64,000 bases of DNA from a virus. The stretch covers positions 19,473-83,472 of the IMG/VR virus record IMGVR_UViG_3300025849_003059; one strand, written 5' to 3'. Below the pieces are notes generated by a model. It saw only the letters and a program-made list of their open reading frames with translations, searched no databases and had not been told where the DNA came from. Shown here one piece after another: positions 7,351 through 16,465 of the stretch. Position 1 is the first letter of the stretch; the number at the start of each line of letters is the position of its first letter. The translations under genes and the position numbers were made by a program.

Positions 7351-10300
7351 TTAAAAGAAAATACCAAGTATTTGGTTTACCGATGCGAATGTACCTGTAA
7401 GTTTAAAAGTATTTCCTTTATATAAGAATACAATACCTTCATTTGGTACAATTTTCTTAGAACCACCGATAGATTTTAATCTACCAAGTTCTAATTTAAG
7501 TTTTTCAATCTTTTTTGGGTCACCTGATTTCTTAACATCTTTTATTGTCTTATCAATTCGTTTTTTCATATCTCGAACTGCTGAATCAGGGTTAACTGTT
7601 AATGCAGATGAAGTGAATTCTAATACTTCTGCACCTAAACCTAAGAATATTTGTTCAAACTTCATTAAGTTCTTCTTACCAATCTTCTTTTGGTCATCTT
7701 TATCTGTTTTCTTAGCCCATTCTAATGTTTTTTCATCAGTAATGTTCTTTTTATCTAATCTAAATCCTTTATCCATGAACGCCCATCTCTTAACTAACCC
7801 CATTTTGGTTTTATTATCAAGTGATGAAGGTGAGTTCTTATCAACCCATTGTTCCCACCATGCTTGATGGTAGTTTGCAACACCATCGGTATCCTTTAAA
7901 CTGAATTCTTTTTGTAATTTAGATATCTGTGATGAGTATTTGCTACGTTTTTTAGTTAAATCTTGTGATTTTGGTAATTTTACAACAGGTGGACCTTTGA
8001 TTGTGTAACTATCTTGTACATCTTTGTTCACTTGTTTAATCATACCAGCTAATATTCTAGCAGCATCACCATTTTCACCAATTGCAACACCTTCTTCATT
8101 GAATTCCATAGTACCATGGAACACAAGTAACGCCTGACCATAAGGAATAACGTTTACTGATGTTGGGTATATCACTTCAAGATTCATAAAACACGCACCT
8201 TGTTTGAATATCTTATCTCTTTGTTTATCCGATAACGATTTGATAGCATTTGAGAGGTCTTTCATCGCATAATTGTATGCATCACTCAATCCACCCCTAC
8301 CTTGGAACTTATCCGATACCCCTTTGATATCTAAAGCGTTCTCACCTCTGTTCTTTAGGTGTCCTTTGTTCCTCGCTGCCACTAACCTACCATCTCTCCA
8401 TGAAATAGCAAGTGCTTGACCATCTGTTTTCTCTCTTGTGAACTCAAGTGTACCTTCTAAAGCACGATTTACGATATCTTTAAGTTGTCCAAAGGTTAAA
8501 TTGATATCAGTATCAAATGGATGAGACATGTGTCCATACGCACCACCTTCTGTAAGTATTGATTCACCCAATCCACCTCTATCGTGTTTAGAAAATTTAC
8601 CTAATTTATCGAAAGCTCTGAATGATTTAACTTTGTTTACCTTTTTTGGTGTCATTACAGATAGTTGTTTGTACTTCATATGGTTTTTAACAATATAAAA
8701 TACATTTGCAGTGTTACCACCAACATCTTCTATAAACTTTTTATACTTCTTTACTAATGAAGCAGATACTTTCTCGTGTCCGAAGTGTGTGATGTGTCCT
8801 TTCTTTGGGTGAATACCCGCAGTTTCATCTTTTCCTATATCATGGAACATTGCTGCAATTGCAATATCAATATCATCATCTTTGATTGAACGATTTACAA
8901 CCATAATTGTATGTTTGAGAACATTTCCTTCTGGATGTTTATCTAATCTCTGTCCAAAGTTCTTTAAGTTATACACTCTCTTTTGTAAATCAGAAGGCAT
9001 CTTTTTAAATAAGGATTTGAAATCTGTAATTCCTAATTCCTTTAATCCTTCTTTAACTACTTTGTCTTTTTTTAACATTTTGTGTAATTCTACACCATCT
9101 GCATCTTTTCCAAACCCTTTACCGATTTGTTTTTTCCAAAGTAACTCTAAAAACTTCTTTTTTTGTTTTGGTGATAATCCTTTTATCTTTTGATTAATTT
9201 GTTTTCTGTTTTTATAAACATATTTTTTGAAATCCATGTAAAAGAAATCATTTACTTCTTCCTTAATTTCACCTTCTTTTTTAGTAAACTTCTGTGCTTC
9301 TGCATCTCTTAATTGAGGTAGGAATCTAAATCTTGCTCTTTTAAGAACTCTTCCTTTTTTTCTCATTACATTTTTGTGAACTATCTTTGCTTGTTGAATA
9401 GATAAATCTTTTTTAGCAATACCTGGAAATAATTCTTCTCTAAATTCATCATAAACTTGTAGATATGCCTTTTTGTATGCAATTTTCTTTAATTTAGAAA
9501 GAGGTTTTTTTCTCATCATAGTTCTTTTTCTTCTTCTTGCTATTTGAGCTCGTTTACCTGCCATCGCTGCTTTTCTTCTAAGTAAATCTGCTGGTCTAAG
9601 CTTACCTTTACTTCTTTCATCGATATCTACATCTTCAGATAATCCCATTTTCTCTTGCCATGAATCAAAAGCATCGAAATCATATTCTTGTTTCTGAGAA
9701 TCCCACCCACATGAATGACATAAATATTTTTCATCATCTTCGGATTCAATATCCCAAGAATGATTACACTTTTCACACTTTACAGCAGTTCCTGCGAGTT
9801 CTGATACGAATCCTTCTTTAACCATTCTAAAGGTAACCACTTTTCTGCCATTGATTGTTGGCATTCCATGTTCATCTTTACCGATTGATTTAATAACTGT
9901 CTTTTTGTTCTTAAATCTACCAGTCATAATGGTATCACCAACTTTAACTGGTAATACTATATTTTCATTTAAAGATGCTTCGTATTCTTCTTGTGATTTC
10001 TTATCACCTTTTTGAGAATCTAATGATGCATCTTTGGTATCTTTAGTAGTATCCAATCCTTTTACCAATTCGTAACCAACTAATGCTGCTTTACGAGTAA
10101 CGTGCTTAAACCATTTAGAATAAGCATCACTTGAATAGATATCCACTTGGTTAGTTGCAGTTTGTGTACCAAGTACACCTGCTGGGAATGGGGTTACTGC
10201 CTTTACAGGTCCATCAGGATAAATCGGATGGTCATAATAATCTTCTAACTCTTTGTTAGTAATCATATTTACTACTTCGTATCCAATTCTCTTTGCCCTA

Positions 10301-11028
10301 TCTACATTTATACGAGAGAACACATCATAGTTTGGGAAGAATACATTTGGTCCATCATCTGATTGTCCTATGCCTGATTTGGAGCTCTCATTTATTAACC
10401 ACTCTTCTATCATCTCTTTAGAAATTTCAATTCCTTCATCAAGTTTATCTGTAATCATCTTAAAGATGGTTGCATTAAACTTTCCATAGGCTCTTTTCTT
10501 AAAGAAGTTTTGTTTTTGTTCGTCCGAACCAACTGATAACCCATTACGAGTTTCAGTTCCACTTATACCACCACCACTTTGGGGTGCAGCATAAACGTAC
10601 CCACCATCTCTATAACCAACCGATGGTTCTCCCTTATAGGGTTGGAAGTATTTACCACCTAATCGGTTTTTATCCTTCATACCCACAACAGTTACAAATG
10701 CAGTTGTTTCTTCATCAAACTTTTTAAGTATCTCTGTGGGTTTGTATGGATTTTTAACTTTGAATATTTTGGATTTTGGAATTCCAAACATTGTAGTTGC
10801 AATTTTCACCTTTTCTTTGAAATTAAAAGGTGATTTGGGTTTTTCAACCTTATCAGATGTACCAACGAATACATTATCCTTACCGAACTTTTTGACAAGG
10901 TGTTGGTAAGTACCATAGTGTCCTTTGTGCATAGGTTGAAACCTACCCACATAGATAACTACTGTTTTTTTAATAGGATTCTCATCCTCCATTATACTCT
11001 CTACGAGAAATTTGGAAAGTTCATTCAT
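7351..11028 (-). CDS. Multidomain nucleotide enzyme: NMN-adenylyltransferase-like, zinc ribbon, HD domain, ligase-like domain
   Basis: The 1225-residue protein joins at least four modules. Residues 20-165 form a nucleotidyltransferase of the NMN/nicotinamide adenylyltransferase type, with GRFQPMHKGH (28-37) and the late motif ISGTETR (155-161). Residues 418-440 are a zinc ribbon (CEKC and CHSC). About 475-580 is an Arg/Lys-rich segment. Around 700-790 is an HD phosphohydrolase (His706, HD729-730, GHEK near 750). Residues 830-1225 resemble a covalent nucleotidyltransferase (ligase) domain: KTDG with Lys867, an RG element, EGIVF near 1197 and a Lys motif FKLTG near 1208. Combined roles in NAD or nucleic-acid metabolism are inferred. 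Start at 11028 follows a box at 11048-11059. Confidence 0.85.
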   Translation of the reverse strand: MNELSKFLVESIMEDENPIKKTVVIYVGRFQPMHKGHYGTYQHLVKKFGKDNVFVGTSDKVEKPKSPFNFKEKVKIATTMFGIPKSKIFKVKNPYKPTEILKKFDEETTAFVTVVGMKDKNRLGGKYFQPYKGEPSVGYRDGGYVYAAPQSGGGISGTETRNGLSVGSDEQKQNFFKKRAYGKFNATIFKMITDKLDEGIEISKEMIEEWLINESSKSGIGQSDDGPNVFFPNYDVFSRINVDRAKRIGYEVVNMITNKELEDYYDHPIYPDGPVKAVTPFPAGVLGTQTATNQVDIYSSDAYSKWFKHVTRKAALVGYELVKGLDTTKDTKDASLDSQKGDKKSQEEYEASLNENIVLPVKVGDTIMTGRFKNKKTVIKSIGKDEHGMPTINGRKVVTFRMVKEGFVSELAGTAVKCEKCNHSWDIESEDDEKYLCHSCGWDSQKQEYDFDAFDSWQEKMGLSEDVDIDERSKGKLRPADLLRRKAAMAGKRAQIARRRKRTMMRKKPLSKLKKIAYKKAYLQVYDEFREELFPGIAKKDLSIQQAKIVHKNVMRKKGRVLKRARFRFLPQLRDAEAQKFTKKEGEIKEEVNDFFYMDFKKYVYKNRKQINQKIKGLSPKQKKKFLELLWKKQIGKGFGKDADGVELHKMLKKDKVVKEGLKELGITDFKSLFKKMPSDLQKRVYNLKNFGQRLDKHPEGNVLKHTIMVVNRSIKDDDIDIAIAAMFHDIGKDETAGIHPKKGHITHFGHEKVSASLVKKYKKFIEDVGGNTANVFYIVKNHMKYKQLSVMTPKKVNKVKSFRAFDKLGKFSKHDRGGLGESILTEGGAYGHMSHPFDTDINLTFGQLKDIVNRALEGTLEFTREKTDGQALAISWRDGRLVAARNKGHLKNRGENALDIKGVSDKFQGRGGLSDAYNYAMKDLSNAIKSLSDKQRDKIFKQGACFMNLEVIYPTSVNVIPYGQALLVFHGTMEFNEEGVAIGENGDAARILAGMIKQVNKDVQDSYTIKGPPVVKLPKSQDLTKKRSKYSSQISKLQKEFSLKDTDGVANYHQAWWEQWVDKNSPSSLDNKTKMGLVKRWAFMDKGFRLDKKNITDEKTLEWAKKTDKDDQKKIGKKNLMKFEQIFLGLGAEVLEFTSSALTVNPDSAVRDMKKRIDKTIKDVKKSGDPKKIEKLKLELGRLKSIGGSKKIVPNEGIVFLYKGNTFKLTGTFASVNQILGIFF

Positions 11029-11047
11029 ATTTGGTACACCTTGTCAG

Positions 11048-11059
11048 TATATAAATATT
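11048..11059 (-). promoter_or_regulatory. Late-type promoter box AATATTTATATA upstream of the 1225-residue enzyme
   Basis: One mismatch to the consensus, about 20 bases before the start codon, with ACAAGGTG as ribosome site between. Confidence 0.6.
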
Positions 11060-11072
11060 GAAAAGGGTAAGT

Positions 11073-11192
11073 TTAATGATTTTTGTAAATAAAGGGGTCT
11101 CTTTTACGAAGCTCTTCTAGTTTCTTTTTATAAATCTTTTCTTTTCTTCGATTCTCAAAATATAATTTGATTTTTTTTATTATTCCGAACAT
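11073..11192 (-). CDS. Very small basic phage protein, 39 residues
   Basis: This short frame starts with ATG at 11192, overlapping the end of the upstream glycosyltransferase-like gene by 13 bases, and stops at 11073. The product begins MFGIIKKIKLYFENRRKEK and ends RDPFIYKNH. It is helical and strongly basic, and the combination of a basic helix with a DPFIYK-type ending recalls tiny proteins of marine myoviruses. The overlap and shared orientation make it the last gene of the modification operon, just before the box that starts the 1225-residue enzyme. Function unknown. Confidence 0.6.
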   Translation of the reverse strand: MFGIIKKIKLYFENRRKEKIYKKKLEELRKRDPFIYKNH

Positions 11193-12586
11193 AGTATTGA
11201 GTGATATTTGTTATTAAACTGATTTTTTATTATTTTTTGTAAATTTTCATAATATTCTTTTGATACATTTTTACATTTAAAAGTTTCTAAGTGATTTCTA
11301 TTATAAATAAGTATCGATTCTAATTTTTTTGTAAGAACATCCCATTCTTTTGTTGTTAAGTTCATCAAATTATCAATAACTTTAGTAATTTTAATAAATC
11401 TTTCATGAGGCTGGATTTCATCATCGTAACTTTCATCCCAAAACTCACCAAATGTTTTAAATCCATAAAACTTTAATAGTTTAAGAAAGTTAGCAGGTCC
11501 TACAACTACAAAAGGATGATAATTTATTATAGGTTTTCCAATTTTTTCAGTTAATCTTAAGTTATTAAAAAATGTAGATTCTGTTACAATACTAAAATAT
11601 GAATTTTCATACATTTTATAATCATCAAAATAAACTTTATCAAAATCAGTATCCATTTTATCTGCTATTCTTTTTTGTGTACTTAAAAATATTTCATACC
11701 CCTCACTTAGTGTTGATATTAAATTATCAATATTATCCTGGCCGTTATAAACCTTTAGATTTTTAATAAACTTGTACTCTCTGCCAAAATTGATATCATA
11801 TGATAAAAACATATTATCATATTTCTTTCCAAGTAAAAAAGATATAATGGCAATTCTATAATCTTTTAATCTCTTATTGAGACATACTACTTTATACTCT
11901 CTATTACGTTTAAAACCATTTACTATATTTTTTTGTTGAGTTAACTCCTCGATATTTTCAGAACTTAGTTGAAGTGCCCAAGGATACATAAAATATTTTA
12001 CATTTAATGGAAAATTATATTTTTTTTCAAATTTTTCTTTATATTCATCAAAAATTGCACTATCGGTTTGTATTATAATTTTTTCTAGTGGAATATCTCT
12101 TTCTTTACAATGGTGATATATCTGTTCTAATACAGTATATGTTAAACCTTCTTGTTGGTTTCTAAAATATAAAAAAAAGTTTGATTTTGTTTTAAGAGAA
12201 TCTACAACTATATCTGATAAATTTTCTATATATGATGTTTTTAAAGATAATTCTTTATATTGTTCATCAACTGGATTCATTCCATATTCAAAATTACCAG
12301 CAGTGTTTATTAAATATAAATAAGTTACCTCTGTTGATGTAATATAACCTTCAGTATTAAAATTTAAAGTTGATGTCATATCTACATCTTGCGTAGTAAA
12401 ATATAAATCCCAATTTGATGCATATGGAAGAAATCCACTATTCATCATATATTTTTGTCTATAAGAATGAATAGTATGACCTTTTAATTTTACATGATGC
12501 ATCATATCATCTATGATAAACTGCGGTAATGCGTTTGGAATCCTTATATCATCTATTATATTATCAAAAACAAGTCGAATATTCAT
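11180..12586 (-). CDS. Putative glycosyltransferase-like phage protein (FWDESYD family), copy 1
   Basis: The 468-residue product is a paralogue of the next gene upstream. Shared landmarks are a YKVVCLNKRLKDYR segment near residue 235, YENSYFSIVTEST near 325, TEKIGKPIINYHPFVVVG near 345, and GFKTFGEFWDESYDD near 375. The arrangement (Glu-Lys in the first strand-helix, then an HPF/VG segment and a conserved acidic end) resembles the C-terminal donor-binding half of GT-B glycosyltransferases. That is a structural guess, not an established assignment. It abuts the upstream gene with a one-base stop-start overlap and belongs to the operon that makes and transfers sugars. Confidence 0.6.
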   Translation of the reverse strand: MNIRLVFDNIIDDIRIPNALPQFIIDDMMHHVKLKGHTIHSYRQKYMMNSGFLPYASNWDLYFTTQDVDMTSTLNFNTEGYITSTEVTYLYLINTAGNFEYGMNPVDEQYKELSLKTSYIENLSDIVVDSLKTKSNFFLYFRNQQEGLTYTVLEQIYHHCKERDIPLEKIIIQTDSAIFDEYKEKFEKKYNFPLNVKYFMYPWALQLSSENIEELTQQKNIVNGFKRNREYKVVCLNKRLKDYRIAIISFLLGKKYDNMFLSYDINFGREYKFIKNLKVYNGQDNIDNLISTLSEGYEIFLSTQKRIADKMDTDFDKVYFDDYKMYENSYFSIVTESTFFNNLRLTEKIGKPIINYHPFVVVGPANFLKLLKFYGFKTFGEFWDESYDDEIQPHERFIKITKVIDNLMNLTTKEWDVLTKKLESILIYNRNHLETFKCKNVSKEYYENLQKIIKNQFNNKYHSILCSE

Positions 12587-14007
12587 TAGAATAATTTTAT
12601 ATAAGTTTGGTTATTATTATCAAGCAATTTTATTAAGTTTTCCTTAACAATTTGTTTAACAGAGTGTTCATCATATTTTAACAATAAATTTCTATTGTGT
12701 TTTAAAATTGGAAGCATTTCGTTATACATATCATTCCATTCATTTTTAGATTTATTTATTAAATTTTTACATAAATTAAATAATGCTATCATTCTATCAT
12801 TGGGTGATTCCATTTCATCATAACTTTCATCCCAAAAATCATTAAATGTTTTGAAACCATATGTTTTTAATTCCTTAAGTGTATATGGAGAACCTACCAA
12901 AACAAATGGATGATATTGCATTATTGGTTTTATGGTCTTTTCTGATATAAATCGTGTGTTATCTTGGAATTCTGTTTCAGTTACTATACTGAAATATGAA
13001 TTGGTGTATATATCTTTACTTTCCCAACCATACCCTTCAAGAGATTCAATATTATCATAATCAACAATTCTTTTTTGATTATTTAAAAGTTTTTTATATC
13101 CATCTTTTGCTTTTTGTTTATATTCTTCATTATAAAATATTCTTTGTCTTTTAAAATGATGGTCATCTAATTTATCAATAAAAAATGGAAATAGATTTAA
13201 ATTCATATCATATGAAGTGAAAGAATTTTCTAACAAATTTTCGTTTTCAAGTAATGATAAAAGTAAAATTCTATGAAATCGTAATCTTCTATTTAAACAT
13301 AAAAACTTTTTTGTTTTTGGTTTATTTAAATCACTCTCTACTACTATACTACTTTTTTTATATTTTTCATTTTTTATTTTATCATATAAAACAGTTTTTA
13401 ATTCAAAGTTTTTAAATGGAATAGCCCAATTGAATAAACAAATTTTAATTTTATCGGTTTGGGGAAATTGTTGTAAATATTCATCGTGTAATTCAGATAT
13501 ATTTAATGTACTTGTAATAAAAATTATACTGGTTGGATTTATTTTATGTTTTTTACATTCAAAATATATTTTATCTAAAATATTTCTATCATTATACCCT
13601 TCCATTTGATATTCTAAAACCAAATAAAAGTTTTTTGCATTTAAATACTCTAATGTAGTTGAAGATATATTAGAAAATACACTATTTTCATATTCTTTCA
13701 TACCAAGAGTAGCTAAAATATTTGAAAATGCAGTTATTGTATAGATGTATATTTCATCTGAATTACCTATTGTGTTTGTATCTTTATTATAGGTAATTTC
13801 ATTTATACAATATTCACCTTTAAATAGCCCTCTCAATAATCTTGGTTTATTTACTTGTATTGCACCATAAGTATCTTGATAATCTTGATAAAATTCTGAA
13901 GATTGTTCAAAATCATGTTTTACAAATAAATCATAATGATTTGGATTGTATCCATTTGGAATAGGTCCATGTGGTCCTATTATATCATATACATCATTAA
14001 TTTTCAT
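12586..14007 (-). CDS. Putative glycosyltransferase-like phage protein (FWDESYD family), copy 2
   Basis: The 473-residue product shares the block order of its downstream neighbour: KKFLCLNRRLRFHR near residue 220, TNSYFSIVTETEF near 330, SEKTIKPIMQYHPFVLVGSP near 350 and FKTFNDFWDESYDEMES near 390. It has no signal peptide or membrane segment, so it would act in the cytoplasm. The N-terminal third is less conserved between the copies and could define the acceptor. It overlaps the thiamine-enzyme gene upstream by eleven bases. A GT-B type glycosyltransferase is the most economical reading given its neighbours; catalysis is not demonstrated by any diagnostic residue I can see. Confidence 0.6.
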   Translation of the reverse strand: MKINDVYDIIGPHGPIPNGYNPNHYDLFVKHDFEQSSEFYQDYQDTYGAIQVNKPRLLRGLFKGEYCINEITYNKDTNTIGNSDEIYIYTITAFSNILATLGMKEYENSVFSNISSTTLEYLNAKNFYLVLEYQMEGYNDRNILDKIYFECKKHKINPTSIIFITSTLNISELHDEYLQQFPQTDKIKICLFNWAIPFKNFELKTVLYDKIKNEKYKKSSIVVESDLNKPKTKKFLCLNRRLRFHRILLLSLLENENLLENSFTSYDMNLNLFPFFIDKLDDHHFKRQRIFYNEEYKQKAKDGYKKLLNNQKRIVDYDNIESLEGYGWESKDIYTNSYFSIVTETEFQDNTRFISEKTIKPIMQYHPFVLVGSPYTLKELKTYGFKTFNDFWDESYDEMESPNDRMIALFNLCKNLINKSKNEWNDMYNEMLPILKHNRNLLLKYDEHSVKQIVKENLIKLLDNNNQTYIKLF

Positions 14008-14545
14008 AGTACAATTCAGGATATTCTACTATAATATGTATTCCACCCCAATCTAATGCACGTTGATATGCAGGTACTATTTTTTCTATCTTATCTAATT
14101 TTGTAATTGTACAGTTTGTAGTTATTTTTTCAAAGGCATCTGTATAATCTGCTTTGTGTTGATGGCCTGGGTCTAATGGTTTATCACTTCCCTTACCAAC
14201 TCTTACAATTACATTTGGTTTCCACTCACCATCAGACATTGCTTCTAATTTATCTAAATGGTTTACTAATTGATTACAAGCAAGAATTAAGAAATCCCAT
14301 CTTGGATAAAATGTAACAACTTGATGACCGGTCATTGCCAATCCCATTGTCATTCCCATTTGAGTTTCTTCCATTACTGGTGTTTCTATCATTCTTTCTT
14401 TTGGTAATCCCTCAATCGTTTTACTCATTGGGTTACCATAATAAACTATCTGTTGTCCGATGAATATTGTTTTATCATCTTCCATTGTAAGTTTCATTGC
14501 TTCAGTTAAAGCATCTAAATAAGGTGTGTATTCTGGTTGTGCCAT
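13997..14545 (-). CDS. Thiamine-diphosphate enzyme, pyrimidine-binding subunit (transketolase/E1-beta-like)
   Basis: The 182-residue product matches the pyrimidine-binding domain of transketolase and E1-beta enzymes: the catalytic-Glu region ETPVMEETQMGMTMGLAMTG (about residues 54-73), FYPRWDFLILACNQLVNH (about 78-95), and a C-terminal strand ending IIVEYPELYYEN. It stops where this domain ends. The usual C-terminal domain of E1-beta (total near 330 residues) is missing. Its partner is probably the alpha-like gene at 16450-17088, two genes upstream. Together they could carry out a ketol transfer or decarboxylation on a sugar or keto-acid precursor. The start at 14545 overlaps the upstream stop by one base. 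Confidence 0.8.
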   Translation of the reverse strand: MAQPEYTPYLDALTEAMKLTMEDDKTIFIGQQIVYYGNPMSKTIEGLPKERMIETPVMEETQMGMTMGLAMTGHQVVTFYPRWDFLILACNQLVNHLDKLEAMSDGEWKPNVIVRVGKGSDKPLDPGHQHKADYTDAFEKITTNCTITKLDKIEKIVPAYQRALDWGGIHIIVEYPELYYEN

Positions 14546-15537
14546 TATGGTTTTGAATTTGGGTCAAACTGGTCTTTGTTTTCTTTATACCATTTTAGTG
14601 CATCTTCCAATCCACTTCTTAAATCGTACTTTGGTTTCCAACCGAGTTTTAATAATTTTTCATTTGATAATAATCTTGTAGGAATCATCGGTGCTTTGTT
14701 GTTTACAAATTCGATTGGATTATCGTTACCTTCAATTTCTTTGATAAGATTAAGAACTTCCATTACTGTATGTCCTTTACCATAACAAACATTATAGATA
14801 TCGTATTTATCTACTTTCTCTGCAACTGTAATAAATCCACCTACCATATCATCTACATGAATAACATCTCTTACTTCAGTACCATCACCCCAAAGTGGGA
14901 TTGGATTTAATCCATCTGCTACTTTTCTGATATTTGCTGGTGTAACATGACACTTTTCGAAATCAAACTTATCATTCGGTCCAAACGAGTTGGAAGGTCT
15001 AATGATTACACATTGCATCGGGTCGTGAATCTGATTAGAGAAAAACTCACATAAAGTTTCTCCATATCTTTTCATCCAACCAACTGCCTTATACGCAGGA
15101 TATATGTTTGGTGTTTGTACATTCATATCTTCAGTACAATATTCTCCACCAATATCTGGATAAGTTGTATTAGAAGAAATAAACATAAACTTACGAACCT
15201 TGTTTCTCCAACTCTGTTCCATAAGATTTGTATTCATTTCAACATTAGGAGTTACATGGAGTAGTGGATTCACCTTGGTATCTAACGCATTAGACGTATT
15301 CGCAGCACAATGAAAGATAACATCTACACCTTTTGATACTAAATCACAAAAAGATGCTTCTCTCAAATCCCCATTGACATGTTCAACATTCTCATAACCA
15401 TCGAAATCTTGACGTAACTCCCTTGACCAACTTGTTGACCTTAGGTTAGTGTAACCATTTTCATATAACGATTTTAATAGTCTTGAACCTATGAACCCAC
15501 TTGCCCCAGTAACTAATATTTTATCTGTTTTTTTCAT
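14545..15537 (-). CDS. NAD-dependent NDP-sugar epimerase/dehydratase (extended SDR)
   Basis: The 330-residue product is a full-length extended short-chain dehydrogenase. The dinucleotide motif TGASGFIG is at about residues 10-17, and FISSNTTY carries the active-site Ser/Thr region near 120. YPAYK near 150 supplies the catalytic Tyr and Lys, followed by the RPSNSFGP and WGDGTEVRDVIHVDDM elements typical of UDP/dTDP/GDP-sugar epimerases and dehydratases. It would convert a nucleotide sugar in the cytoplasm for the operon's glycosyltransferases. The exact substrate cannot be told from sequence. It overlaps the next epimerase gene by 17 bases. Confidence 0.88.
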   Translation of the reverse strand: MKKTDKILVTGASGFIGSRLLKSLYENGYTNLRSTSWSRELRQDFDGYENVEHVNGDLREASFCDLVSKGVDVIFHCAANTSNALDTKVNPLLHVTPNVEMNTNLMEQSWRNKVRKFMFISSNTTYPDIGGEYCTEDMNVQTPNIYPAYKAVGWMKRYGETLCEFFSNQIHDPMQCVIIRPSNSFGPNDKFDFEKCHVTPANIRKVADGLNPIPLWGDGTEVRDVIHVDDMVGGFITVAEKVDKYDIYNVCYGKGHTVMEVLNLIKEIEGNDNPIEFVNNKAPMIPTRLLSNEKLLKLGWKPKYDLRSGLEDALKWYKENKDQFDPNSKP

Positions 15538-16465
15538 AATGTTTGTATGTTCTTTTTATTCCTTGTTCGAATCCTAGTTTTGGTAACAACTCATATTTTT
15601 CTTGAATTTTGGTTGACATTTTTCTTCTCATATCACCATTAGGTTTAGTTGTATCCCAATTAATTTTTATTTCCTTACCACTTGCTTTGGCAACAGTTTC
15701 AATCATTCTTTTTATTGATATTTCTTCACCACTACCTAAGTTAGTAGTTATGTGTAATTTATCTTCATAACATCTTATACATCCTTCTGCTACATCATCT
15801 GCATAAATGAAATCTCTTGTAGGTGTTCCATCTCCCCATGCCTCAATTTCATCAGTTGCCTCATAAATCTTTCTACAAGTTGCACCAATTACAGTTGCAC
15901 CTTCACCAAAGTTATCATATTCACCAAAAATATTTGCTGGTCTTACAATTGTCCACTTATCATATCCATGTTGTACTTTATATGCTTCTAAATACAACTC
16001 TGGTATTCTTTTACTCCAAGATGGAAACCAATCATTTGGTGATGGAAGTGTTTTCCAAACTGTATCTTCTATAAATTCTTCTGCTGGTTCATATACACCA
16101 ACTGAACTCATGAAAACCAACCAACAATTATGTTTATGACAATTTTCAATTATATTAATATTACCTTTAATAGATGGTTCTAAAAAATCTAATGGTTTTT
16201 CTTTTGCTCTGATTGGTGAACCTTTAATTCCAAATGCATTAATTACACCATCAAACTTATAATATTCAAAGAACACTTCTAATTCTTTTGAATTACGAAT
16301 ATCCATTCTTTCAAAATGAAATTCTGTTTCTGATGGTAAAAATTTAGAATAGTTTATATCAATTCCAATTACTCTATACCCTCGTCTTATTAAACCATGA
16401 GTTAGATATGTACCAACTAACCCACTACAACCTGTTACTAATATTGTTCCTAAAAAACTACCCAT
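15521..16465 (-). CDS. NDP-sugar epimerase/reductase-like protein with altered active site
   Basis: The 314-residue product is an extended SDR of the nucleotide-sugar family: TGCSGLVG near residue 11, FMSSVGVY near 115, RPANIFGEYDNFG near 175 and WGDGTPTRDFIYADD near 210. Where the family has Tyr-x-x-x-Lys, this protein reads PSWSK, so the catalytic tyrosine position holds proline while the lysine is kept. A nearby tyrosine may substitute, the enzyme may do a reaction that does not need the tyrosine, or it may be inactive. The start overlaps the alpha-like thiamine gene by 16 bases, with AGG six bases upstream of the ATG. Confidence 0.8.
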   Translation of the reverse strand: MGSFLGTILVTGCSGLVGTYLTHGLIRRGYRVIGIDINYSKFLPSETEFHFERMDIRNSKELEVFFEYYKFDGVINAFGIKGSPIRAKEKPLDFLEPSIKGNINIIENCHKHNCWLVFMSSVGVYEPAEEFIEDTVWKTLPSPNDWFPSWSKRIPELYLEAYKVQHGYDKWTIVRPANIFGEYDNFGEGATVIGATCRKIYEATDEIEAWGDGTPTRDFIYADDVAEGCIRCYEDKLHITTNLGSGEEISIKRMIETVAKASGKEIKINWDTTKPNGDMRRKMSTKIQEKYELLPKLGFEQGIKRTYKHYEKNR

